Shown: in pieces, positions 13,800-24,454 of the stretch
How the letters are laid out: every line of letters starts with the position of its first letter
Position numbering within the stretch: position 1 is the stretch's first letter
Assembly: GCA_030141605.1 (NCBI GenBank)
Contig: JAQGDQ010000133.1
Location: 248,001 to 312,000, forward strand
From: Tubiluchus corallicola
Lineage: Eukaryota > Priapulida > Priapulimorpha > Priapulimorphida > Tubiluchidae
DNA: 64,000 nt
Reading direction: 5' to 3'
Translations under genes and position numbers: made by a program
The notes under the pieces: generated by a model
What the model saw: only the letters and a program-made list of their open reading frames with translations
The model's database searches: none
What the model was told of the DNA's origin: nothing

Positions 13800-14010
13800 A
13801 TTAGCGTTAGTCACTTACCACTCCACGTTAATTCTGGCCTGAATTGTGAGTGAGTGGGTAGTTTCGCCTGCTTTATTCTTGGCCATTTCGCTTGTTTTGA
13901 GACGATTTGTTAACGCATCCAAAGCTAGCTAAGACACCTCTGCCGGGTTCAGTATCTTTACAAAATTATCATTAATAATGAACTAGATTCCTGTCATTTA
14001 AAGCATTTAC
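13800..14010 (+). mobile_element. 5S-rRNA-like SINE, copy C
   Basis: The tail is clear: GCTAAGACACCTCTGCC (from about 13,927), GTTCAGTATCT and TAATAATGAACTAGATTCCTGTC. The head (13,800-13,870) retains a weaker 5S-like order, with CGTTAA and a GAGTGAGTGGG segment. Assignment rests mainly on the tail. Confidence 0.6.
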
Positions 14011-14086
14011 ATTAAGTAGGCCCTGTCACTGAGTGCTAGAGCTTGGCTTATAGAGAATGCTGAAATGTTCTCTTCTCGCTCCCTTT

Positions 14087-14088
<2 letters not shown>

Positions 14089-14147
<59 letters not shown>

Positions 14148-14160
14148 CTCTCTTTCTCTG
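14089..14160. repeat. (CT)n microsatellite
   Basis: Long CT run with a few interruptions. It explains the Ser/Leu-only frame here. Confidence 0.95.
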
Positions 14161-14564
14161 CCTCCTCGTCTCTCTCTCTTTTCTTCTTTCTCTTTCAGCT
14201 GTTCTTTAGTTATCTACAGCGGTTTGACTAATGACTGTCAAAAATCAGAATAAGTAGAAAATCAGAAAGTATTTAAGGAAGTCAACTTTGTTTTTTAAGT
14301 TTGTTTTGAAACTTCGTTGCTGCAATTTCAAGTTTTTGGGACGAAATTGCTTGCTCAAAGCAATTTGCATTGTATCTTTTACTGCATGTAATTACTTCAA
14401 ATTCAATTGATTTTCATGGGATTTGAAATAAAGTTTAATGAATAATGGCTATAATAAATGAAAACACCACTTATTAGAGGTTTTGTGAGCTATACAGATT
14501 TGTAAACATCTTGGGTTGCATTTGCTCAATAAATTATGCTCCTTCGCAAGATTTTTTACAGGTT

Positions 14565-14745
14565 CTTTTAGGGCAGGGGCCAGACCCTAGTTCATTATCA
14601 AGATAATCCTCTGAGGTTTACACGTTGAACTGCTAAAGTCACAGTTATATTCTGATGCGTGTGACATCTTCTCTCCCAACAAATCAGTTGCCAAGCTTTG
14701 CATTGCTTAACTTTGGTACCCACCGCGATTGCTCACTATTGCGTA
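14565..14745 (-). mobile_element. 5S-rRNA-like SINE, copy D
   Basis: On the minus strand, AAAGTTAAGCA (5S: GAAGCTAAGCA) is followed by TTGTTGGGAGAGAAG (5S: TTGGATGGGAGACC). The tail CAGAGGATTATCTTGATAA and then TGAACTAGGGTCTGG matches the other copies. Confidence 0.65.
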
Positions 14746-15478
14746 TGTGAATGACTCAACATGATTCGGTACCTAATCGTTCCGATGTTACAAATCTACT
14801 TTTTTGCTTTAACGAGTTTTGCATTTTTTTTATTATATAATGCTTATTAATCAGTACTGCAGTTAAAACAAACTACCTTTTATTGCGCATTATCGAATTT
14901 ATTACATTTTCCGTGAATTTTATTTTGTATGATTACATAGAATTACTATGTAACAAGTAGACTTGTGACTTTTCATAAGCGCATCGTGGCTTTCTGTAAG
15001 CGCACACTGCTTAAACTAGCTCAGACTCCTGCAGCAGAAATATAAAATATATAAATATTCATGCAAAAATATAACAAAATTAGCTACCTCATTTTTTTTG
15101 TAAAAATTTTTGACCGAGATTCTTTTCAGGTGATGAATGACATCATTGGTGGAAAAATGGGCGTTCAAACTGCGAGCGCCCAAGCGTGAAATTATTGCAA
15201 CTTTAAGGTGTTTTTACTATTTGCACGAGGCACTATTTAGTTATTAAACTTGTATTACTAAATCCTAACATTTTTATTGAACTATGAAATATGCCTAACT
15301 TCTCAGGAAGGCTTGGCCTTTCCTTTAAGAGTATGTTGCGCAATGACTAAGCACGTGTATCGGAGTTGTATTAATGCAATTAACCGTTGGTAAAAACACA
15401 TTGTTCGCGTGGGTCTTTGTGACAATATAAGCGCATCGTTGTCAATGTCAGTTGAGTCACTATAAATTATTATTCCCT

Positions 15479-15502
15479 CCCCTCTCTAACTCTCTCTCTC
15501 CC

Positions 15503-15556
<54 letters not shown>

Positions 15557-15640
15557 TCTCTCCCCCTCTCTCTCCCCCTCTCTCTCCTATCTTTCTGTCT
15601 CACTCCTTCCCTCCTCTCTCTCATTCTCTCCCTTTCTGTT
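15479..15640. repeat. (CT)n microsatellite
   Basis: CT run with CCT interruptions. The Ser/Leu frame on + and Arg/Glu frame on - here are this repeat being translated. Confidence 0.95.
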
Positions 15641-15994
15641 TTTTGGTATGATTTTAGAATGTGCATTAATTGTGCAAGAAGTCCTGTCTCCACATTTTTT
15701 ACCAAAACCCTGTTTCTCACGATCTCAAAAATAATGAAAACTGACTGATAAAACTGAGTAATTATCAGTTATCATTTCCACGTTGACAGATAGGACTAGT
15801 GCATTAATTTTAGAGCAGCTGCTGTCAAAACATCTAGGACAAATTTTGGCACATCTTTGCTTAAAGCACAAGAAAACCTTCCACTTACATAAAGATTAAA
15901 AATTCGTCTCGAAATTTTATACCACTTACATACCACCTTTCGTATGCATGGCTTGCATAGGCCGTAACGCAGTATAAAACGTGTAAATTTAAAC

Positions 15995-16475
15995 CAGGGG
16001 TGTGCAAATTGCGGCCCGCCGAGAGAATTTGTGCGGTCCGCGAAGAGATTTGTCAACCTCATGAAAGTGCGGCCCGGGCGATTAATTGAGTGTATCCAGC
16101 TGAAGTCCGTGCCACGATCTCAAAGATAGTGCGGGTAGTTTTTTCTACTAGATCGGATGCCATTAACCCTTACAAGACGGTTGTAGCTTAATGCCACTGT
16201 ACTACACAGACTGTGTGATATACATTACTAATATGCATTGTAATGAAATTGCCACTATGTGTCCTGAAAGTAGAAATATATGGTTCGTAATATAAATTTT
16301 AATAACTTCTAAAATAGTTTCTTGAGTGTAGTAGTAATGATGTACGCAGGTCGGATGCAAAAAATCGTTATTAGGCCTTTCTGTACTTGGCTCCTTGATC
16401 AAACTGCCTGTGGCCCGCAGGAATTGCGGGAAAGTTTAATGTGGCCTGGCTAGTCAGATAATTTGCACACCCCTG
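15995..16475. mobile_element. Non-autonomous hAT-type MITE (481 bp)
   Basis: The ends are perfect 16-bp terminal inverted repeats, CAGGGGTGTGCAAATT at the left and its complement at the right. Flanking them is a perfect 8-bp target duplication, ATTTAAAC, at 15987-15994 and 16476-16483. The CAGGGGTG start, the 8-bp duplication and the GCGGCCC-rich subterminal bases are hallmarks of hAT elements. The interior has no transposase frame, so it would need an enzyme from elsewhere. Intact ends and target duplication suggest it is younger than the SINEs nearby. Confidence 0.9.
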
Positions 16476-16705
16476 ATTTAAACTACCGCGATGACTGTTA
16501 GGCGCAGCCATTTTAACAAAATCGTTTGAAATAAGTTTTGATAACATTAAGTAAAGTTTCAAAAAATAATCAGAGCATTCGTGACATACATGTTACTAAT
16601 TAAGTAAAATTTTAAATTACTGTATCTTGTCACTGATATGAAAACTACGCTTTTGGCTAGTGAGTGGCGCACCTTGGAGGGTGCGTCAGGACATTTTACC
16701 AATTA

Positions 16706-16803
16706 GCACAAACATTTTAAATTATTAGTCTAGTTACGTAAGTCTTTCCAGCAGGTAAATGAAATGCTAAGTAATATAGATTTGCACGAAAAGTTTTTTG
16801 GGT
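16706..16803 (+). repeat. Dispersed repeat R2, copy 1
   Basis: Shares GCACAAACATTTTAAATTAT, then a TACGTAAGTCTTTC segment and ATGCTAAGTAAT, with the copy at 20,042-20,150, in the same orientation. Similarity is high by eye over about 100 bp with small indels. Probably part of an unclassified transposable element. Confidence 0.75.
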
Positions 16804-18283
16804 CATAACTTAACGTTGCCTTTTCTTTCCCCGATTTGCATGGCGTAGTGACGTCATGTAATGGCGCCGTCGGAACAGTATTGCTGGAGATTTAAAATGA
16901 AAACAAACGAAAATTCCTTTCAGCGCGAATACGATATGTGCATAAAATTGTTGTAAAGTAGTGTAATTTTTTGAGGCGATTTTTCTGAAACCTACTTCAG
17001 GTGCTCCTTGCCCTTTAAGTGATTAATGATTGTAGATCGATTAAAATTTTGAATTGCTGTAGTTTCTTTTAAAATGATGTTAATTTTAATTTTTCACGGT
17101 TTTACTTGCTGTTATACAATTATACAATTTGTGCTATTTGTTTTATTGACTTCTAAAATTAACCCTTGCTTGTAGTATACTGTCAGAAGACCGGAAATTA
17201 AAAAACTTGTTGTAAATCATGATGAATTTTCAGTTATTGATAAAGATCAATCAGTCCATTCCCTTCTTCGTCAAATGGTGTCAGTCTTGTAAAACTACAC
17301 TTTGTGGGATGTGAACTGCTGTTGATAAGATTTCTAATCGACCATTTAGCGATCGGTATCGACTGTTTGAAACGAAGTGTGCCGGTGTACCATCTGAAAT
17401 AAAAACACATTCATTATACCCTCCCCGTAATTCAAACCCAGTTTTAAGTTACCGAGGCGTATCTATGTTAAGTTCAAAGCGTCTTCTGGGATATCTTAAA
17501 GCTAGTTTAGAAATACCCTTTCTAGTTTCAAATTACCCGCTCCATAAATGAAGCTTTACACCGTTGAACTTATTTTTTCGTTCTACGTTATAGTAGTTTT
17601 CTAAATAGCAAACTCACTGCAATTAAAAAGTGCGATTTTTTCAGATATTAAAGAATAATTTTGCGCGAGAGTAGCTTTGTCACACTTTTGTTATTCTTAA
17701 TTTAACAGATAAAATTTGAGTGGCAACTATAATTAGTAATTGAAAGCATACCACATGCAGATATTTCAAATTAGTACATCAAATTAACATCACATTTAGT
17801 GAATACCCCGAAGCAATCTTTTGTCTTTTATATCTTGTTGTACAGCATTATTTATTAATTTAATGTTATTTATAATTTGAATACTTCATACCTGACATTT
17901 CCTATACCAATACATTAGTTTTGAGCAATGTAATCGATCTTTTGTCGAATTGCTTGATTTTATACTCATGATTAGGAGTATAATCATTATTTGATTTGCC
18001 GCTATGACAAATAAAAATCGTTAGAAAAATTTGTCGGTAAATTATTAGAATCTGTCAGTCTGATCAATTAAATAACTCAGAAGTTGACTGAACACATAAA
18101 AGAATGCCTCATAACCCCGTGTTCTAATATTGCAAAGATGGGCTGGCATTTTTCCTGTTTTTACGTCTGTGTACTTTTAGCACGTCACGGCACTTGTGGC
18201 GCACGCTTTCTTATAATTCTGAGTACACGCACGATATATGCAGGTGAAAATGAGAAGGTAAGTTAATCTTAGGGCGGCTTCGG
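16804..18283. other. Non-coding stretch
   Basis: Nothing recognisable except a candidate untranslated exon: the bases ending GAGAAG at 18,257 are followed by a good donor GTAAGTTA. It could be the upstream exon that splices to 19,691. Confidence 0.35.
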
Positions 18284-18398
18284 GGTTCAAATATCCGTGG
18301 ACCAAATTTTTAGGGTCCAAATATTCAGGTCCCAAATGTCGAGCGCCCAAATACTCAGTTCCAAATTGTTTGTGGCCCATATACCGGGGCCCAATTGT
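18284..18398 (-). repeat. 15-bp minisatellite, antisense pentapeptide periodicity
   Basis: About eight tandem 15-bp units of the CAAATATTCAGGTCC type on the + strand. Because the unit is five codons long, the minus frame reads a clean pentapeptide series (IGPRY, MGHKQ, FGTEY, LGARH, LGPEY, LDPKN, LVHGY, LNPEA) with a hydrophobic first position. No stop breaks the array, but the flanking frame is short and has no splice support. Confidence 0.8.
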
Positions 18399-18884
18399 CT
18401 GCCTGTTTAGTACCTAAACAGCTGGGATCTAGACACTAAACACATCTAGACATCTAAAGTGTCGTAGAATCATTAAGACAGCAAATTGTAGTGAAGCAAA
18501 TGTACCTTTTTAAAGCAATTGCGAAAGCCCTGGATTATTTTAACGTGACTTTGCTATGTGTTGAGAGTGTTTCTTTGAAGATTTGGTACTTTTGTTTTTC
18601 CCGATGACGGCTTTGTTTCTTTTCCTGATGATGAAGAGTAAATCATATTACAAGTAATAAAAATGAATATGATTGTTATTAAATGTGTAGACTATAGACC
18701 TGCACCACACACCATTATAATGAAGTGCAATGTGGAATACAATGTGTCTGTCGTAAGTTCAAATTTTAAATGATTTCCGTTTGGGCAATTGTAATTTCTC
18801 ATTTTAATAAATGGTTTGAGAAAATTAAATATGAATTCATTTTACTAGGCGACGCCAGCTGCTACATGTTACTAGAAAGTTTCG

Positions 18885-19515
18885 CATATTTGTAGCGCAG
18901 CAGTATGATGTAGTGAAGCGTATTTGTAGTATAGCGTAGTCAGTGTAGTACAGTTTGGTGAGTGGTGTGGTGCAGTATGCTTAATGTAGTGTGATGGGGT
19001 ATGGTATGCTGTGGCGTACAGAGGGTTATTGTAGTGCAGTGTATTGTAGTAGTGTAGTGTAGTGTGGTTTAGTGTAGTAGTGTATTGTTGTGGAATGTCG
19101 TGCATGTAGTAGATATCGTAGTATGGTGGAGTACTATATGGTGTAGTGCATTGTGATGTATTGCAATATAGCGCAGTGTTGTGTAGTGTAGTGTCATACA
19201 GTGCAATCCATTGTCGTGCTATGTACATGGTGTCAAATGATAAAGTATAGCAAAAGAAAGTGGATTATATTTTGTGGTGCATAAGGATAATGTGCACTGG
19301 TATAGTGTTGAGGAATATCGTGCGTGCAGTATATATATATTACTATTATTAAGTGCCATGTGGTACAGTGTGCATTGTGGTGTATTGCTATGTAGTATCG
19401 CAATGTACATGTATAGTGTAATACAGTGTAGGGTAATGTTGTAGAGTGGAGATTAGTTTGATGCGTATGATGTAGTATATGATGGCGTTGCGTAGATGTT
19501 TTGATGCGTAGTGTA
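18885..19515 (+). repeat. GT-rich cryptic repeat (GTAGT/GTGTAGT), 630 bp
   Basis: GTAGTG, GTGTAGTG and TGCAGTGT variants recur throughout, with few C on the + strand. A longer-range echo is visible: TGTTGTGGAATGTCGTGC (near 19,085) returns as TGTTGAGGAATATCGTGC (near 19,305). The Thr/His/Tyr-rich minus frames are by-products. Confidence 0.8.
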
Positions 19516-19691
19516 GTGAGTGCAGTTGTTTATGAGTGACCAATGCCTTCTTGCAAGTATATATACCCGGCACCGCTACATTTAGGTAACTTTTGATTAC
19601 TATTTAATGCATTCATTATTTAGCGTCGACTTACTATTCTCTAGTCATTGTTTACATGTGACTTGATTATTGTTTATTTATTACTTACAGG

Positions 19692-19718
19692 ATGTACGCA
19701 AAAGATGAGTGGTTCTAA
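19692..19718 (+). promoter_or_regulatory. uORF overlapping the start codon of the 719-residue gene
   Basis: An ATG two bases into the exon opens an eight-codon frame (MYAKDEWF) that stops at 19,716-19,718, past the main ATG at 19,705 in another frame. Overlapping uORFs usually lower initiation at the main start. Whether this one is used depends on the sequence spliced upstream, which sets its Kozak context. Confidence 0.5.
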
Positions 19719-22700
19719 CATTGATGGTAATAAAATTCAACTCTCTCCGTAAGTGTCAATGCCGTTTTTTTCTGTTCTTTAATAGCTTTAAGTACAAGAA
19801 AACACTTCACAGATAAAGCTTAAAAATTCGTGTTTTGAAATGGTGCATCACACATTATGACATAAAGAGTTTGCGTTAGCAGTAACTCAGTATTACAAAT
19901 AATCTGAGCATTCTTAATACACCCTTCGCTAACTAAGCAAAAGTACAAAGTGCTTTATGTTGTCAATAAGATCAATAATGTGTTTTTCGGTAAACCAGTG
20001 GTGCACACGGAGATGGTGCTACATTGGTTTTTTTCCTGTTGGCACAAACATTTTAAATTATTAATAATTTTATTTTCCAATTACATAAGTCTTTCAAACA
20101 GGTAAGCGTAATGCTAAGTAATTTAACTTTGTATGGAATTTTTTTTAGGATATACTTTTAAAATTCCCTTTGTTCCTCTTGTTTGCAAGGTTTGTATGAT
20201 AGTTTGCAGAACCATTACATTTACTCTTCAGAGTTTTTTGTGAGAGTTATTTATGGCTTGAGGAACGGAAGAGCTTACAACAGTCAACAGCCTTTTATAC
20301 TCAATCTTTTCATTTTTCTAAAACTTCTCTAGATAAATCTAGATAGGCCTTATCTAGTCTGCCTCGCCTAGTAAACGTTTTGTTAATAAGTTTTTGTAGC
20401 GGCCAACAGGTTGCAGCACATAGTCGTAGTTATTTTATGGTCATTTCAGTCGACTCGCTTTGTTTTGTGCGCGCTCTGCACAGTAGGTCAGAAAATTGTG
20501 TGGAGGGATTTGTGAAGACCAAACTGAAGCAATTAATATTATCGACAAATGCTTCTTGAGCCTGACTGCTTCCCTATTTCCCTTTCTTTTCGTGTTTTTC
20601 GCATTCCGTCTTTGGGTTTTGGGCAATGGGTTTGGATTTTGGGTTGTCTGACTTTTCACGCAATCAGAAAAGTATTAAACTATTTGTGTGCTGCCATCTT
20701 TTGGTATGCCTATAAAAATTCCTTCAGACCAAGAATTATAATTACAGCTACGTCTGCAAATTCTAAAATTTATCACAGTTTTCCAAATGTCACACTTGGG
20801 GATTCTGCAGGCATAAGAAAAATTTGATTTCCGAATCAATGATTCAGATTTGCAGACAAAAATAAAAAAGCACGTATAAAAGGAGTAGGTTCATGTGTGC
20901 GGGTACGCGCGCTAGCGTGTAATTTACGTAAATCATATTCTTTTTTTACTTTACAATGTTTTGCGACTTTGGGTTGGTTTTTCGTCTTCGTGACAGGTGC
21001 GGCACAAAATACTGTACCTGACCGGCCTCACCAGGTTTGAGGACAATAACTTGAGAATGGTCGTAGATGTCATTCCGAAAAACAGTGTGGTTTTTCATTT
21101 GTTTTTTATCCGTTTTGGGGAATAGCCAAATTGTCATGGGTGTGTGCTTAGTAACCAAAGTTAAATTTATGCCGAGGCTGCTCAGTGAATGGATGGGTGA
21201 CTGATGGCTCCAATAATTGCCCTGGACTGTTTTGTTCACATTACTGATTTTGGCTGGTCACTTCATTCACGTCTGAACATCATGAATGAGACACCTTTGT
21301 TGGTTCAGTATCTTATCTTAGAAGATTAGCCTTGATAGTGAGCCGGATTCCTGTTTTACTACAAACGTCCCATTGAAGATGTGGAACGGTATATAATGTT
21401 TTGAGCAGTGCGCAAAACAAGGTAAAGCATGTTTGGCTTTGCCAGTTTCTAGTATGTCTCCTACTCTCTCTTACCTGCCTGGTTTCACAACATCAATGTC
21501 ACTCATTTACTGGCATTAGTCTGATAGTCCCAAAGACATACGGACAGTCAAAGTAACAGACAAGCACATGACGATCACGACCATTCAACTTAATCACTAT
21601 TTGTGTTAGGTAAAGTTAGGTAATGTAAGAGCAGAAGATAAAGTTGATGATATTCAAGTGAAAGTTATGTGGCACCTAATTGGAATTAAAGTAGTAGTAA
21701 CTAATATCAAGCAAAATGTTCTGATAAAATGGGCTACAAGAAAGTGACCCAATAGAAGTGATGCGATTTGATTGTGATCCACACTTCAATTTTCGTGTAA
21801 TTGTGTAGACTGATGTAAGCCATTCTACAGTACCTGTGAGGAAATAAGATTGGCTGGCTTACTGAATGATGAATTGACTGGCACGAAAACAAAACAAAAC
21901 AAAAATGAAGGCATTTTACAGTCCTTGGGATCTTGTTTGTGCTTTGGTTACAAACTGAATGCACATTCTTGGGTTTCATTTGTAATACAAGTATTTGGTT
22001 GTAAGCTGCTTATTGAATATTGTGATTTTGTTTAATTTCAGGATAAATCTCCAACTTTCTGGCAGTTTTGTGAAAGATGGAAAGCAGTATTTGATCTTGA
22101 ATGCTGAAAATGATGCGGATACTAATGTATATAAACACAATCAGCAGGATCAATCATTATCAAGGAAAACATCAATAACATCTAGCATGTCATCTACTTC
22201 CATTTTGCAAGTACCGTCTCAACAGATGATAACGTATTCTCAGGTGCCACTGCCACATGCTCCTTTGTCGCGCGAACAACCAAATGCAGTTAACAAAAGC
22301 CCATCCAAAGTTTTGGTGTACCCATCTTTACAGAAAAAAGCCAAGGATGTCTACTTTGCAAGCACAAGATCTAATAAACCAAACCAACCACATCTGCTTG
22401 GTAATCTTGTCCCGAGAAGTCACTTTTTCAAAGTAGCAAGTTCTTCCCCTATGACATCTGCATCGTGTGTTCAGCTAGCTAGTTTACAGCTTTCTACCCT
22501 TGCAGAAAAATCTAAAGGTGACATTCATAGTGAATACCAGTACACTGTTAAACCACGTGTTAACATTATACAATCTGCAGTGCCACATGTTACGCCAGCT
22601 AATACGGCACCTAAAGTGTCACCTAATACGAAAAGTGTAATGCAACCTGTTGTGCCTGTTAAATTAGTGCCTAGTGTTGTGACAACTAATGCAGATCGTT

Positions 22701-24157
22701 TAACAAAAACTGATGATAGCACTGATCATGACTATATTGTTAGACCAACCTCATTACCAATTTTGAATTTGCATGCTCTAAAACATGCTGTGAGTGCTGT
22801 AAATTCAAATCCTGCTGTAAGTTCAAGCATGCAAAAAGGAAAACAGGACCAAATCGGTAATATAGTTATCAAGAAGGTGGAGACGTTAAAGGTGAAAGAT
22901 GTTGCTACACAGTCCTGCCAAAAAGAACTTCCTTGTGTTCCGCATGTGAAGACAAAGACAGAAGCAACTTCCCTTGGTAAATTAGCAGGGTTGGGTGACT
23001 TCTCAAATATTACTATTAAGAAAGAAGTAAGTTCTCCTATTAAGGCAGAAAACTCAGAAGAGGCAATGTCTAGTGATAGCAGTATATCTTTTGCAAGGGC
23101 GAAAATTAATATAGAACCAGACTGTACAGAAACATTGATTCAGTATCCAATAAACCCGGCGCAAACAAATTGTAGCTTTTCGTTAAGCGATACGCCAGAT
23201 TTTTACACAACAGTAGAATCGAAACATAAAGCAGACACTATAAACGCTGGTGAGAATATGCACATCTCTAAATCACAAGAGGATGAATTTGTAAATGTGT
23301 GGGATACTGATGATGATTCTACTGATGATGTCCTTTTAGAATTGCTGCAAAGTTCTGCAAAAAATTCTGCAAGCACCAGAAAGATTTCACAGCTTCCTGT
23401 TATCCACAATAACATCTTAATTCGTCCATGCTACGTAAAGTTGGAAAGATGCGATGGTTTTATTGCTGCCGGAACATCTAATGTACGCTCCCGTTTGACT
23501 ACAGATGAGGTAACAACAACGAAGAGTGGTAGAACTATTTTGATAGTTAACTCAAGCGATGTAAAAGTCAAGGAACATCGAACAAGCAATGCAAAAACTC
23601 CGACCATGTATAAGTTTAAGTTTAGGGTTAGCAGTGGCAAACAGTACGAGCTGTCAGGACAGTTAGTGCGCATCAAAGGACGAGAGGGGCTCTTTTTACA
23701 TAGCATGTTCAGTGGTAAATCATTTTTGTTTCCTGCGAGTGCGAGCCAGCATTCTTGTGCAGTTGTGAGTTCTTCAACATCGACATCTAATCTACCAATT
23801 TCATCAGATAGTAATTCCTTACATATCAATGATGCGGTTAACAAACCATCTTCAGCATCTAGCAGTCATTGTTCAACAACTCCACTTTCTTATGTTGCGT
23901 CATCTATCAAAACTGGAACTTCATCATCAGCTCCACTACCTTCTGCCACTGCCATGTGCATGGAAGGTGAATTGGCACAAACAGAGTCTACTGAGAGTTT
24001 AAGCAGATCAGATAGCATACCTAGTAAACTTCAGAAATGCGAGGAAGCACTGGAATCATCTCAGGAACGAATACGGCGGCTCAAGGAGTTACTAAAGAAA
24101 CAAGAAGCAGAACTGGAAGAACTGAGGACTAAAAACCTGTTTTCAGATGATAGCTAA
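19705..24157 (+). CDS. Probable nuclear regulatory protein, 719 aa (two coding exons)
   Basis: The coding exons are 19,705-19,748 and 22,042-24,157. The join CC|GATAAAT keeps the frame (44 + 2,116 nt) with consensus GTAAGTG and TTTCAG sites. The start ATG lies 14 bases into an exon whose acceptor is at 19,690, so an untranslated exon must lie upstream. The protein is Ser/Thr-rich and mostly disordered. It has SUMO-type psi-K-x-E motifs (IKKE about 337, IKAE about 347, VKLE about 480), an acidic-hydrophobic patch (about 427-452, DEFVNVWDTDDD) like an activation domain, a compact segment at about 537-570, and a C-terminal coiled coil (about 677-710). A short motif, LSGSFVKDGKQYLIL near residue 20, recurs as LSGQLVRIKGREGLFL near 548. 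I see no DNA-binding domain and recognise no family. A nuclear, chromatin or transcription role is inference. Confidence 0.9.
20042..20150 (+). repeat. Dispersed repeat R2, copy 2
   Basis: Same orientation as the copy at 16,706-16,803, sharing GCACAAACATTTTAAATTAT and AATGCTAAGTAATTT. It lies in the intron of the 719-aa gene. Confidence 0.75.
21148..21352 (+). mobile_element. 5S-rRNA-like SINE, copy B
   Basis: The head reads AAAGTTAAATT then CTCAGTGAATGGATGGGTGAC (5S: TTAGTACTTGGATGGGAGAC). The tail reads GAGACACCTTTGTTGGTTCA then TTAGCCTTGATAGTGAGC. It is the most complete copy in the window and lies in the intron of the 719-aa gene, same strand. Confidence 0.7.
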
Positions 24158-24454
24158 CAGGTCGTGTTTTGTGCAACAGACTGAAACAATTACAGATATC
24201 TTCTAGCAAACTTTATAGCAAAAGTGATAGATTGTAACTGTTGACAATGCAGTGGTGCATATAACTTGTTTAACTCAGATTCGAGAAATTCAGACATGTA
24301 TTTCATACATAAGTGGTTTACTTATTTGTTAGTAACGCAACGAAAGAAACATTACGTAAAAACAAAATATGTGATAAAAATACATGTATAGTACTAAATA
24401 TATAATGCGCAGAAAAATGAAACTAATATTATTAAAAATGCGATTTAAAATAAA
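24158..24454 (+). other. 3' UTR with AATAAA signal
   Basis: Untranslated sequence after the TAA at 24,155-24,157. An AATAAA signal lies at 24,449-24,454. Other A-rich hexamers downstream could also be used, so the true 3' end is not certain. Confidence 0.45.

Larger units (their letters stand above)
19749..22041 (+). other. Intron of the 719-aa gene
   Basis: GTAAGTG to TTTAATTTCAG. It contains R2 copy 2 and SINE copy B. The first in-frame ATG of the extended exon-2 frame (21,995) lies in the intron and is not the real start. Confidence 0.85.

Noticed and set aside
14065-15748. Ser/Leu and Arg/Glu frames at 14,065, 15,452 and 15,460
   Set aside because: Translations of (CT)n microsatellites.
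21995-22041. ATG at 21,995 as start of the long frame (720 codons)
   Set aside because: These bases are intronic: a TTTAATTTCAG acceptor ends at 22,041 and the upstream exon at 19,705-19,748 joins in phase with a better start.
23431-23844. 137-codon minus frame
   Set aside because: Antisense shadow of the long coding exon of the 719-residue gene, with no independent support. The same holds for minus frames at 22,525, 23,203 and 53,461.
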